Shown here: piece by piece, positions 10,101 through 19,104 of the stretch | Position numbering within the stretch: position 1 is the stretch's first letter | Layout of the letters: each line of letters opens with the position of its first letter | DNA from: Phoronis australis | Taxonomy: Eukaryota; Phoronida; Phoronidae | DNA length: 24,049 nt | NCBI GenBank assembly: GCA_002633005.1 | Contig: NMRA01000467.1 | Coordinates: forward strand, 1-24,049 | Direction: 5' to 3' | Made by a program: the position numbers and the translations under genes | The notes under the pieces: model-generated | The model's input: the letters and a program-made list of their open reading frames with translations, nothing else | Database searches by the model: none | What the model was told of the DNA's origin: nothing

Positions 10101-10386
10101 AGAATAGCCTATACAAAGAAACGTGAATAGTAATATCTCCCGAATAGCCTATACAAAGAAACGTGAATAGTAATATCTCCCGAATAGTCTATACAAAGAA
10201 ACGTGAATAGTAATATCTCCCGAATAGCCTATACAAAGAAACGTGAATAGTAATATCTCCCGAATAGCCTATACAAAGAAACGTGAATAGTAATATCTCC
10301 CGAATAGCCTATACAAAGAAACGTGAATACTAATATCTCCCGAATAGCCTATACAAAGAAACGTGAATAGTAATATCTCACGAATT
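10101..10386. repeat. 40-bp minisatellite, seven copies
   Basis: There are seven head-to-tail copies of a 40-bp unit beginning CGAATAGCCTATACAAAGAA, starting at 10101, 10141, 10181, 10221, 10261, 10301 and 10341, plus 6 bp (CGAATT). Only single-base differences were seen: first base of copy 1, T in copy 3, C near the middle of copy 6, last base of copy 7. The near-identity suggests recent expansion or homogenisation. It begins about 30 bp from the truncated end of the LINE. Confidence 0.98.
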
Positions 10387-10561
10387 AAGCTTCAGCTAAA
10401 TGGAGCCTCGTTTGAATTAAAAAAACGATTGTGCTGATCGATCACCAATAACGTCATTGTTGACATAATGAGTTGTTTTGAATGCATATTACTATTGGAA
10501 TATGTGCCCGGCTTCTTTATAATGAATATCAACACGTTTATCGGCACTACAGTCAGTCTGG

Positions 10562-10837
10562 TCATGAAATAATTACAAGACTTTCAATGATAATTTCCAC
10601 AACTGACTCACGAACAAAAGGCTTAATTAAAAACGACATCAAAACATGTACACCTATACCGTCGATGTGCAAGCATGTTGTGCGATTCTGGCCAATTGGT
10701 TCGTCCAGGATTACACAGCTACTCTCGAATCTAGCTGTATTGTTCCCCAATGCCGTAAACATCCGTCGGTCATTTGCTGACTCGTCTTCGTGCCAGTGGA
10801 TTTTAACGTGCTTTTTTGTTGTCTGATTCTTTACAAG
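10562..10837 (-). other. Unassigned open frame between minisatellite and NOX 3' flank
   Basis: The minus frame is open for 91 codons after TAA at 10840-10838. Its first half is protein-like (KHVKIHWHEDESANDRRMFT, ALGNNTARFESSCVILDE, PIGQNRTTCLHIDG). A GTATAG donor-like site follows HIDG, but no good acceptor lies upstream. The plus strand is also open over 10482-10826. I do not recognise it; an exon of a neighbouring minus-strand gene is possible. Confidence 0.25.
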
Positions 10838-12420
10838 TTACCAATTTTTTCTCGGTTGCACTACTCTATTCGTCCGTCCAAACCCAACGAAGTATCACTG
10901 CTTTGGGCTGCAACTCCGACGTGAAAAAGTTTAATAAACTGGACAAAATACCCCTGAATGTATGATCTGAAATTCATTGCCTTCCCCACATCAATGACAG
11001 ATACGAAAATGTGCCCGATTTCCAAAACTGCTCACCACATTCTTTCGTATCTCTAGAACAAAGTAGAAATTCTCAATATTTTCATTGTGTAATCTGGGAC
11101 GACCGTATTGGTATGGAAGAAATATACAGCTCAATGATACTATTCAGTCACAACTTGCCCTAACAACCCGGGGGTACTCCAGCCAGGTATGCCCAGACTG
11201 TTTTTTGCTGTAGCTTAGGAAGGTTGTTTTTTCATGACCAGTACACCTATGAAATGATTAACGCAAAAGGGGTATGTTTTCCTACATGTATTTCAGTCCC
11301 AAAAAGCGTTCATTTTGGGACTCTACCAAAGGGTAGACCTTGCAAAAGATATACTCATTTTAGCAGCATGACATCTCTACTTGTATTATGTCAGTGAACA
11401 CGTTTATGGGTGAAAACTAGGACCCAACTAGGTCCTTCTAGATTAAAACAAATGGCTACCCAAGAATCCCTAGTTGATTAATACCGGTTTCATGATCACC
11501 GACTCGACGTGCTTTCAAGTTAGTGACGATAGTAGGTGATTGAGAGTGCTCCTGGCTCAGTGTTACCTGCATGCCAATACGCGGGGCCGTTATTCAGTGA
11601 CTATGCCCAGATGGGTTTTATCCAAACTCGATAAGAGTCCAGGTGGTACCGTACTGATAAGTCATTACCTGACTTTTGTATTGACTTCCTTATGCAAAAA
11701 TAACTGAGTTGATGGTAGAGAATGAGACCATAAAACAGTTTATTTGTTGCTTTAGTTACAATTCTGTTAATCTAAATTCGGCTCCAACAGCTACGTGTTT
11801 TAATGTCTTCGTAAGACACTTAAGACGACATTGTCGACAGTCTTCCAATTATAGAGCTGTTGGTATCATGAGTACTTTTGGCACCCGACCACACAACAGC
11901 CAACCATGATTAGCAGACGGCGTACTTGCCAGAAGTAAAACTTGCTAATTTTGCCAGGTGTCGCTAGTGAAAAATGACGTCACGGCTTACGCGTAAGATC
12001 AAAGATTTCGTCCATGAGTTGGCGGTCCATGCACTATAGTCTATGGCACGATTGAGTTGAACACTTCAGGTATTTCCGTAGCCTCGGATGCGCAGGGATA
12101 CTCCTCCGGTAACAGGCTTAAAAACAGTTAGCAGTACACCAGGAGATACCGGCCCGAAGGATTGAGGTTGACGTCGCCTACAACTTTTGAGATTTGTTAG
12201 GCTGAAGGTATAATTTGTCTTGACCAACCTTTTTTGCAGTTATCAATGAAGTTAGTGGCACATGTGCTAATAACTTTGATCTCCGAGGGAAAATTTGAGG
12301 CCACGAGTTTCGAATAATATGTAATATGCATAGGTACACGATAACTTCATATTAGGGAGAATACACCACACCTTCTTGTCGTTCGTGGTTGTACGATTTA
12401 CCGGATAAATCATAATGTTT
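10838..12420. other. NOX 3' flank, no other supported gene
   Basis: This holds the putative NOX 3' UTR on the minus strand and a TGACGTCA site near 11974. No retroelement or RNA gene was recognised. Confidence 0.5.
11739..11744 (-). terminator. Possible NOX poly(A) signal AATAAA
   Basis: AATAAA on the minus strand lies about 680 nt downstream of the NOX stop codon. It is the first canonical hexamer I noticed there. The hexamer is common by chance in AT-rich DNA, so this is only a candidate for the 3' end. Confidence 0.25.
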
Positions 12421-12547
12421 CTAAAAATTTTCTTTGTTGAAAACAAACTGCGTCTCGGAAGGGTTTGAGCTGGAGAACTCGTTGCACTGCTTGTGTAGAG
12501 TAGATGACAGCACTTTTGGGCCACAGAAAAACACTCCAACCCTGGTG
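12421..12547 (-). CDS. NOX2-like: NADPH oxidase terminal exon (CGP ... NKENF stop)
   Basis: The last coding exon is 1 nt plus 41 sense codons plus TAG. The acceptor is tttttactttacag|CAC. It reads (N)TRVGVFFCGPKVLSSTLHKQ and ends ETQFVFNKENF. Cys-Gly-Pro contacts the nicotinamide, and the C-terminal Glu-Asn-Phe is the conserved end of NOX1-3 proteins. All eight exons join to 301 residues with no stop, and every intron is GT-AG. The human NOX2 protein is 570 residues, so roughly its C-terminal half is present. Confidence 0.96.
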
Positions 12548-12833
12548 CTGTAAAGTAAAAACAAATTAAATGATAAACAACACTGTCCGTAGAGAATTTG
12601 TTTTCATTTTCAAAACGTAATCACATTCCATGACATTTATTTCATGCACTTTCGTTTGTGGTGTTTTAATTATCACACGGCCCAGCTGCAAGGGTTCTAA
12701 CTATGGTAACTGCTCTGAAGATTAAAGATTTGTTGGTCATGACAATTGACCAAATACGGGATTTTAAAATCATTTCCATAATACTTCGTTAAAACACGCC
12801 TGTTGGCTCAGATTAACATGGGGTCCACCTTAC

Positions 12834-12958
12834 TTTGGGTGATCTTGAGACAATTGGGTGAAAATCTGCGGCCAGTTGGGTCGACCGTAGTGAGTCTTCT
12901 GTCGTAAACCAGTGATTGGATCTTTTATGCTTCTATTATGCATGGCAATGTTGCGTGC
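12834..12958 (-). CDS. NOX2-like: NADPH oxidase exon, GLRQKTHYGRPNW
   Basis: The exon is 41 codons plus 2 nt. Its acceptor is tgtatttccag|GCA and its donor CCAAA|gtaagg. It reads ARNIAMHNRSIKDPITGLRQ and then KTHYGRPNWPQIFTQLSQDHP. The block ITGL-QKT--GRPNW is diagnostic for NOX/DUOX C-termini. It lies 2356 bp downstream of the preceding exon and was located by searching the minus strand for a Gly-Arg-Pro-Asn-Trp coding pattern. Confidence 0.95.
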
Positions 12959-13569
12959 CTGGAAATACATTCTTCATTGTCAAGAAGACGATGATTAAAA
13001 TTCCATTTCGCCCTCAAAAATTGGCTAAAAATCAATATCGATTCAAGTCTTTTACTCTCGTAAAATTGGTCATATTATATTCGTTAACGTGATAGGATTC
13101 TATTTCCTTTAACAACGAGAACATAGAAACCATCAACAACTAAAAGACATGTTTCAGAGTTTATTAAGTTTGGCCAACCTTAAAATTGCGAGTTTAAAAA
13201 TTTTGTATGGAAATTAGGAATTGTCTTTGACTTGCGTTGTTAACGACAATAGAATACTATCACCGTAAGCAATATGACGAGACCGATTTTGTAAGAGTAA
13301 GAGACTTAATTCAATTTTCGTTCGTTACCCAGCTAAACAATGCGAATCCTTTAATGATATCTCCAACCTTATTCACATAAATTGGCAATTTTTACAATAT
13401 TGCACCTGTGTCTAGCAAAATACCTTATCTTCATTCTCGGGGAACTTTAAATACAAAATATATACCCAGTAGCGAGAAAAAAAGATAGAGCAGAACCACC
13501 TTGGAACCGCACAACCGCATGGATATTTGTTTACTATTTATCCAAGGTCAAAGGTTACAGGGCATTCAA

Positions 13570-13833
13570 TTAAATCGAATCTCCCGCCAGGTACAGAACA
13601 GCTTCGTATACCTCAGTCACTTCATTCACAAAGTCGCCATAACGTTGAACCAACGAGGTGTACTTGTGATAGAATGCCACCGGGGAAAACAAAGACATAA
13701 CGTAGTTTTGACCCTAAGGGAGTTGCGCGTCTACATGCATACGACCGTTCGCGTTGAAAACGAAGGCTACGAGTTGCCTCAGGCCTCTGTGGTCATGAAC
13801 ACAGAAAGTTGTGAAAAGAGATAAATCCTCACT
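13570..13833 (-). pseudogene. GC-rich reading frame with one internal stop, unknown
   Basis: The minus frame opens after TAG at 13836-13834 and runs 39 codons (TFCVHDHRGLRQLVAFVF, NANGRMHVDAQLP). It meets one TAG at 13716-13714, then continues 47 codons (GQNYVMSLFSPVAFYHKYTS, LVQRYGDFVNEVTEVYEAVL) to TAA. Third positions are clearly more GC-rich than the surrounding intron. The TAG could be CAG mutated, or part of an acceptor (caactcccttag|GG). It lies in the NOX 2.4-kb intron, same strand. The opposite strand is also open (13501-13824). I do not recognise the protein; it may be a retrocopy fragment. Confidence 0.4.
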
Positions 13834-15314
13834 CTAATTCCTTAATTCAATTAATAAGTTGACACTTCGGTGTTTCGATCTCATGCTAACGACATACTTT
13901 GACCACTGATTCGGTTTTTGTTATCCATTTCTTGCTTGGTTTCGTATCAGTCTCCCAACACGTGACATGTATAGGCTATGAACTGTGACTTAGAAAGTAA
14001 GTCATAAACAACCGTAAAAGTTGGCTGGGAACAATATGTCTATTTGAGGTTTTAATGATAAATAAGTTAGTTACGCACTGCAAAATCAGTTGACATTGCG
14101 AATGAACGGTAAAATAGCTAACATTATGATAGTTAAGGATTGTATTGGTTATGTGTACCGAAAACAATTTTTCACCGAATAATTAACCGAATACTTTGAG
14201 ATTTTCACGTGTTTAATAGGCTTTTTCTCGGCTTCGGCAAATCGACTTAATTTGAACTTAGGAACACTACTTCTCGAAAACGACTTGATGGATTTCGCTG
14301 AAACTTTCTAAACTTAATATCAATCTCTTAGGATTTTTGATATAAAGGCTCAGTTTTCGCGTAATGTGGCAAAAAGAATAGAACTTCAAATTTTTACAAA
14401 AAATACCATACGTTTTACGAGTTTATGTGTCATAGAAACCAAAAGGACGGAGTAATCGAAAATTCCTAACAGCGTTTTTGAGGTAACTGGTTAAGTTTTC
14501 ATTTTAAAAAGGTTTCATAAAATCGACCGAGGGGCTATTTTGCTATGAATGTACCTTTCTTAAAAATGAAATTTTGACTTAAAAAGGATATTACGTAACA
14601 ATATTGATAGAACATAAATACAAAAAGTATATTTATATTTCCTGGTCTTTGTTCATTCGAAAAATATATACTTTTACTAGTTGACAAAACTTAGTTTTTT
14701 TGACATACGAGTTAGAATGGAGGCCACTAAATAAGGTTGGAGATAACCTTAACTTCACAAATGAATTTTATCGTTTCTAAAATGTATTGGAAGTCATTAT
14801 ATGAACGGTATAATGGTTCTGAAGCAAACATTGCATTCAGAAACTTAAAGAAGGATGCCAACGTCAATAAAGGTTAACGTAAATAGTCAAATAGCTTTTA
14901 GAAATGATGTTAAAACACCACAGCCTGAAAGCTGCTTTAGGTAGTCAAGAAAACGAATTTCGACACATCCATAACCCTTTTCAGTGAAAGTAAGTGATAC
15001 TTTAATTTCTAGAACAATAATAGGCCCAACAATTCCATACGTGCTGTTGCTTTGATAGAAGCTTTTCTATAATACATGTACTGTGAAGATCGGAGTGTTC
15101 GTGAAACTCTAGCACTGCATTATCCGTTTTCCTATTCATAGACAATGATGAACTTATAAGCTGTTCATTGATTGAATCGATTGTTTGTACAAACGATGGT
15201 CCTCCTTACAAGCAATACTATTGATGAAGAAGTTATCTTCATTTCAAATGAAACAACAAACAAAATGAATGAAAATTGGCATGTTCTAAAATCAAGCCTG
15301 GAATCATTTTCTAC
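13834..15314. other. NOX intron, nothing further seen
   Basis: This is the proximal part of the 2356-bp intron, very AT-rich. The open frames here lack splice or motif support. Confidence 0.6.
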
Positions 15315-15510
15315 CATGTCTGCGTCCCACCCGCGAGTGAGATATATGTTGTAGTCAAGAAACTCTGACAAGCCTCCCTCAGTCGATCCCATTTTATTTT
15401 CAAGCTCCTGCAGAAGGTCAGAGAACCATTCGAACGCGTTGGTGTTGGGACAAATCCAGAAGAAGTACACCTTTTTCAGTTTCTGGGATTTATCGTTGCT
15501 CATCTGATAC
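15315..15510 (-). CDS. NOX2-like: NADPH oxidase exon, FEWF / YNIYLT segment
   Basis: The exon is 1 nt plus 65 codons. Its acceptor is cctgctgtttcag|GTA and its donor GACATG|gtagaa. It includes LKKVYFFWIC, NAFEWFSDLLQELE and DYNIYLTRGWDADM (human NOX2: LKKIYFYWLC, HAFEWFADLLQLLE, SYNIYLTGWDESQ). The extra Arg before Gly-Trp-Asp and a short insertion near STEGGLSEF set it apart from the human protein. The donor is placed so that the next exon's ARNIAMHN aligns with human ANHFAVHH. Open frame beyond 15315 is intron read-through. Confidence 0.96.
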
Positions 15511-15774
15511 CTGAAACAGCAGGTGATATTTTGCCGTGGCGATCGCAAGAGAGTCAGTGATGTTTGTGAGCTCAAGAAGTGTTTGGCTTGGAAGGGAGCA
15601 GGAACCAACAGAAACCCATAAGTTGTTGTATTTCTTGTTCCACGATACCATAAACACAGTTTGTTGGGAATTGTTTAAATTACAAACAATATGTATTATT
15701 TTTGTTATTTTTTAATTTGATGCATTGGAATTCTAAGACAGTCCTCTGCCTGATTTGTCAATTGCCATACCTAC

Positions 15775-15857
15775 CAGATGTGTTTCAGAATTGAAGCAAA
15801 TGGAGTGACACCAATTCCAGTTCCAACAAGGATATCAACGTCGTAGCGGAACACGTC
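15775..15857 (-). CDS. NOX2-like: NADPH oxidase exon, NADPH-binding GxGxxP loop
   Basis: The exon is 27 codons plus 2 nt (DVFRYDVDILVGTGIGVTPF, then ASILKHI). Its acceptor is tgttttactag|GAC and its donor ATCTG|gtaggt. Gly-Thr-Gly-Ile-Gly-Val-Thr-Pro-Phe is the NADPH pyrophosphate-binding loop of the ferredoxin-reductase fold (human NOX2: GAGIGVTPFASILKS). The split Trp codon TG|G is completed by the first base of the exon at 15510, matching the conserved Trp-Tyr of the family. Confidence 0.96.
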
Positions 15858-16305
15858 CTAGTAAAACAAACGTCAGTTTGAAAAAATCCCCAAATACTAT
15901 AGTCCACTCTATGTTACATCATATTATTCGAGTTTCTAATTGAAAATAATTCATCAATCAGGCGATTTTTCGATTCATTTGAATGGTTAATTTTCGAAGT
16001 TAAGTTTCGACAGACGATTTCGGGCCTGAGATAAAAACGATGAATATTTTTAACTCGTTTTTTCACTTGCTTGAGTTAATTGCGGCTGCTGAAGTACACT
16101 TGGAGTTAATGGCCTATAGCAGACTGCAGATATATAAAAATAATGGCAGACACACCGCAAGCATAGTTTTTGCCATAGCTGTTGGTACAAGCATGACGCG
16201 CAAAAACGCTCAGGTTTCATGTGTCTAATAGCGCGAGTGAATTTCAGAAGCTAAAGGGCGAAAACACAAAATGCAAACATCCATGTACAAGATATTAATA
16301 CTTAC

Positions 16306-16342
16306 CTCACTAGCTGTACCGAAAGGTCCATCGACAGCGATC
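16306..16342 (-). CDS. NOX2-like: NADPH oxidase 37-nt micro-exon (VDGPFG)
   Basis: This tiny exon of 37 nt reads (R)IAVDGPFGTASE. Its acceptor is cgtttatag|GAT and its donor GAG|gtaagt. It enters in phase 2 and leaves in phase 0, as both neighbours require. VDGPFGTASE is near-invariant in NOX proteins and lies at the junction of the FAD and NADPH subdomains. It is too short for simple ORF calling and was found by following the protein family's order. A 375-bp intron lies upstream and a 448-bp intron downstream. Confidence 0.95.
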
Positions 16343-16458
16343 CTATAAACGAAAAAAATAACTTCTAAACATATTTGTGGTAAAAAAGTCATAACGCATT
16401 TTTTTTAGTTTCTGCGTACAGTTACCAAATGAATGTACATTAACTCTTCCAATGCTAA

Positions 16459-16680
16459 TTAAGGGCGCCTTTCAGCGTTCTTCAACAGTCGAACCTGTCA
16501 CGTGAATATGTTTCACGACGTCCATGGGTCAGACTTCCACAGAAACAAAAGGTAAAAAATCGATTAGCTTTTGGATACGAGCAGGGACAAGGCGCTTATG
16601 TAAAGTTCAGTGGTGTTCGTCTGGATGTGAGGAAGAATTATGGCGCCCGGTATGTGGGCTTACCACTTCAGGAACGTTGA
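16459..16680 (+). other. Open frame antisense in NOX intron, unresolved
   Basis: The plus frame is open for 73 codons without an obvious ATG, ending TGA at 16678-16680. Its late part reads FGYEQGQGAYVKFSGVRLDV and then RKNYGARYVGLPLQER, with a GTATGT donor-like site at 16650. The SGVRLDVRKNYGAR part loosely resembles the SG-x-x-V-x-YD-x-x-RKPG-x-R region of 5'-nucleotidase C-terminal domains. That likeness is short and by eye only. It lies in the 375-bp intron between two NOX exons, opposite strand. Confidence 0.22.
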
Positions 16681-16717
16681 GAGCATATTGACAGATTCGT
16701 ATTTTAATTAGTTTTAC

Positions 16718-16827
16718 CTCGGTAATGGTTTTGATTGAGATTCGTCTGCACACAACGCGCTGGCAAGAGCATTTGTCCAGTCGCCCACTTGACGAATGTG
16801 AACACTAAAGTAATCTTCTTCTGGGGC
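16718..16827 (-). CDS. NOX2-like: NADPH oxidase exon, FAD domain continuation
   Basis: The exon is 36 codons plus 2 nt. Its acceptor is tctcttcttgtag|GCC and its donor CGAG|gtaaaa. It reads APEEDYFSVHIRQVGDWT and continues to SQSKPLP; the split Arg codon is completed by the next exon. The motif APEED-F-S-HIR--GDWT is diagnostic for NOX1-3-type oxidases. The segment after ALCADE is variable in the family and shorter than in vertebrates. Confidence 0.96.
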
Positions 16828-16985
16828 CTACAAGAAGAGAAGCGTACATTTCTTGAACCAATTCCAAAAACCCGATAACTTATGCTGGAGCAGTCACGGA
16901 AAAGGTTCTTGGGGTCATTTAGCACGCCTATTCTTATTTCCGCTCTTTAACAAATTACTGTAACGGCATAACAAACCATACTCAC

Positions 16986-17120
16986 CGATGTTAGGGTGAA
17001 CGGATGCCACTCAAAGCGAGCAACATGAGGGCAATTCACAAATATGTATTCCCCAGCCGCCATCTTAAAACCATTTTTCTTCATCTGTATTTCTATCACT
17101 TTCGATGGGTGCTTTATAAC
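16986..17120 (-). CDS. NOX2-like: NADPH oxidase exon, FAD-binding (HPFT) segment
   Basis: The exon has 45 codons, phase 0 at both ends. The acceptor is tttcatctag|GTT and the donor is TCG|gtgagt. The peptide includes [20 protein letters not shown] and then [10 protein letters not shown]. In ferric reductase/NOX enzymes His-Pro-Phe-Thr lies at the FAD-binding site of the ferredoxin-reductase-like beta-barrel. Codon-level correspondence to human NOX2 is almost gap-free ([18 protein letters not shown]). A 4571-bp repeat-filled intron precedes it and a 158-bp intron follows. Confidence 0.96.
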
Positions 17121-18192
17121 CTAGATGAAACAATTTGCTTCAAGAAAGTGCATATTGTTGTGAAATAGCAAAAATCATAATCACAATACTGGCAGAACAA
17201 AGCTTGCAACTATATGAGGATATAGAATTTTTTTCTCACATTCATAGTAACCTAGAAAACGAACATTCTACTGAAAGTGGCAATTATACATTGTATTTCG
17301 TTTGGTCTACAGTCTCACAACACGCCACAAATGCAATATCATATTTTTCGCCAAAATGACATAAGTGGTTCTGGTTTGAGATTTTTGGAAAATTGACGTG
17401 ATAATGGGATGATTTTGGTCAATATTTACCAGAATACAACAAAACACCCAGTGCCAGCTGAAATGGGTCGGAATTCTTACTTCTTAACCAACGCCATCTG
17501 GTGCCAGTGTTGGAAGCGCATGTTTGGAAATGAGTCGGACGCAGACCAGGATAGAGTTCAATAACGCTAGGACCTTGCTAGAAAAGCAAGACTTCGCGAG
17601 ATATTTCTGCGTGTTTTAAATGAGAACATGTGATTTTGGCTAGCCGCAAGACAGCCACTGAACTCCACACAGAACTATTTATGTTATGTTTTTACCCAAC
17701 ATACTTCCACTAGGTTTACTCATAGAACTCTAGCCCCGAAATGCTAAGTCCCGCATGTGGCCTATTCTGTTATTAGAGATTGTGGTCCGATCCCGAAACT
17801 AGCCGCGAGAGTTTGCACAATGAACTTCCGTCTGTCTAGTCGACTGAGTAGTGATCGAATGCTGTAGTTATCAAATCAAGCCAAATTTCATTGCTTCATT
17901 TTCATTTTCTTAATCAAGCAAGACTCTTGAGGTACGGTTCCATACAATCAGCGATTTCTCGGCAAAATTAGTCAATAATCCGACAATGGGCATTCTTTAT
18001 AAGCACCGATCTTTGGCCCTGGTTGCATGCCGGGGATATTCTGACCTCTCACATCTTTTTAGCCCCACTCTTAGAATCACTTTCGACAATGTTACTGTAC
18101 TTAACAGAAAGACGTGACATTTGGTTTTTAAGTGAAACGTTCAAGCGCAACGGGTGCGTTTAAGTTCCTTCCGAAAAACTAACTGCGTAGCT

Positions 18193-18239
18193 AAGTGTGT
18201 GTGTGCGTGCGTGCGTGCGTGCGTGCGTGTGTGCGTGTA
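18193..18239. repeat. GT/GTGC microsatellite
   Basis: An alternating purine-pyrimidine tract (AGTGTGTGTGTGC then repeated GTGC, ending GTGTGCGTGTA) lies in the 4.6-kb NOX intron. Such tracts can adopt Z-DNA and vary in length. Confidence 0.95.
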
Positions 18240-18595
18240 GAAATTAATAATGTTTTCAACTGTTTCTGTAATTCATTTGTGCAATGTTTACCTGTTGTCC
18301 ATATACTTTTTTGTTAATTCGATTTTTGACCCACGGGAAACTAGGTCGCAAGCTCGTCGCATAGATATTGAAATAGATAGACGTATCTATTTCTCACTTT
18401 GTTTTTTCTTTCTTATAATAAAGATAATGGCAAGCATTTATCGGTAAGAGGCTGTGACCTGTGTTGTTTTGTCCAACAAGACGTAACAAAGGAAAACAAT
18501 GGAAGTGTCCCATAAGCAATAACCATGCGACGCGCTTACACCCGCCGCAAGGATCTCGCAAATTAAACAATGCCTCGCTACATCCATATGACGTC

Positions 18596-18868
18596 ATTTG
18601 GCATGGGACTGAGCGGTGAGTGTTACCTGTGGTATTTGGCATGGGACTGAGCGGTGAGTGTTACCTGTGGTATTTGGCATGGGACTGAGCGGTGAGTGTT
18701 ATCTATGGTATTTGGCATGGGACTGAGCGGTGAGTTTTATCTGTGGTATTTGGCATGGGACTGAGCGGTGAGTTTTATCTGTGGTATTTGGCATGGGACT
18801 GAGCGGTGAGTGTTATCTATGGTATTTGGCATGGGACTGAGCGGTGAGTTTTATCTATGTTATTTGGC
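18596..18868. repeat. 38-bp minisatellite, seven copies plus partial
   Basis: Seven 38-bp units beginning ATTTGGCATGGGACTGAGCG start at 18596, 18634, 18672, 18710, 18748, 18786 and 18824, and a 7-bp partial follows at 18862. The first 25 bases of the unit are invariant. Variation is confined to the tail (GTGTTACCTG, GTGTTATCTA, GTTTTATCTG, GTTTTATCTA types). It lies in the large NOX intron. Confidence 0.98.
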
Positions 18869-19104
18869 TATGCCCGTGAAATAAAATTCAAAAAATGAAA
18901 AGTCTATCTTGTAAAGAATCCAATCCAATCTGACCGCGTAAATTGTACTTGCTCTTGGCAGACGACTCCACTTTTTGAATTTTTGTCGTCATCCCGCCAC
19001 GCCATTAAAACGTCTTGCTTTTTGACAGATTGAAAAATTGAAATATTATCCTACAATATTATACTATTGTAATTTCCCACGCGGCTTAGCTCTATTTTCT
19101 CGTT

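Larger units (their letters stand above)
17121..19104. other. NOX large intron, 3' part
   Basis: Apart from the GTGC microsatellite and the 38-bp minisatellite no coding signal was found. A short minus frame at 17475-17577 ending near a gtaag site does not match NOX and would break the exon join at phase 0. Confidence 0.6.

Noticed and set aside
10101-10386. Possible CRISPR array (40-bp periodic repeat)
   Set aside because: The copies are contiguous with no unique spacers, the context is eukaryotic and there are no cas genes. The same applies to the 38-bp array at 18596-18868.
13501-13824. 107-codon plus-strand ORF as a gene
   Set aside because: It lacks an ATG at its start and is antisense to a frame with more convincing residues and GC-rich third positions. 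It is kept only as an alternative in the pseudogene entry.
15165-15314. Extension of the NOX exon reading frame beyond GWDADM
   Set aside because: A gtagaa donor follows ATG and the next exon ARNIAMHN restores the family alignment; the extension has no NOX residues.
16480-16500. GGTTCGACTG on minus as a tRNA/SINE B box
   Set aside because: No matching A box or cloverleaf was found nearby.
17461-17577. Possible NOX exon before the HPFT exon
   Set aside because: The exons at 21692 and 17120 already join as ISK-VIKHP, matching human ITK-VVTHP with no gap, so nothing is missing there.
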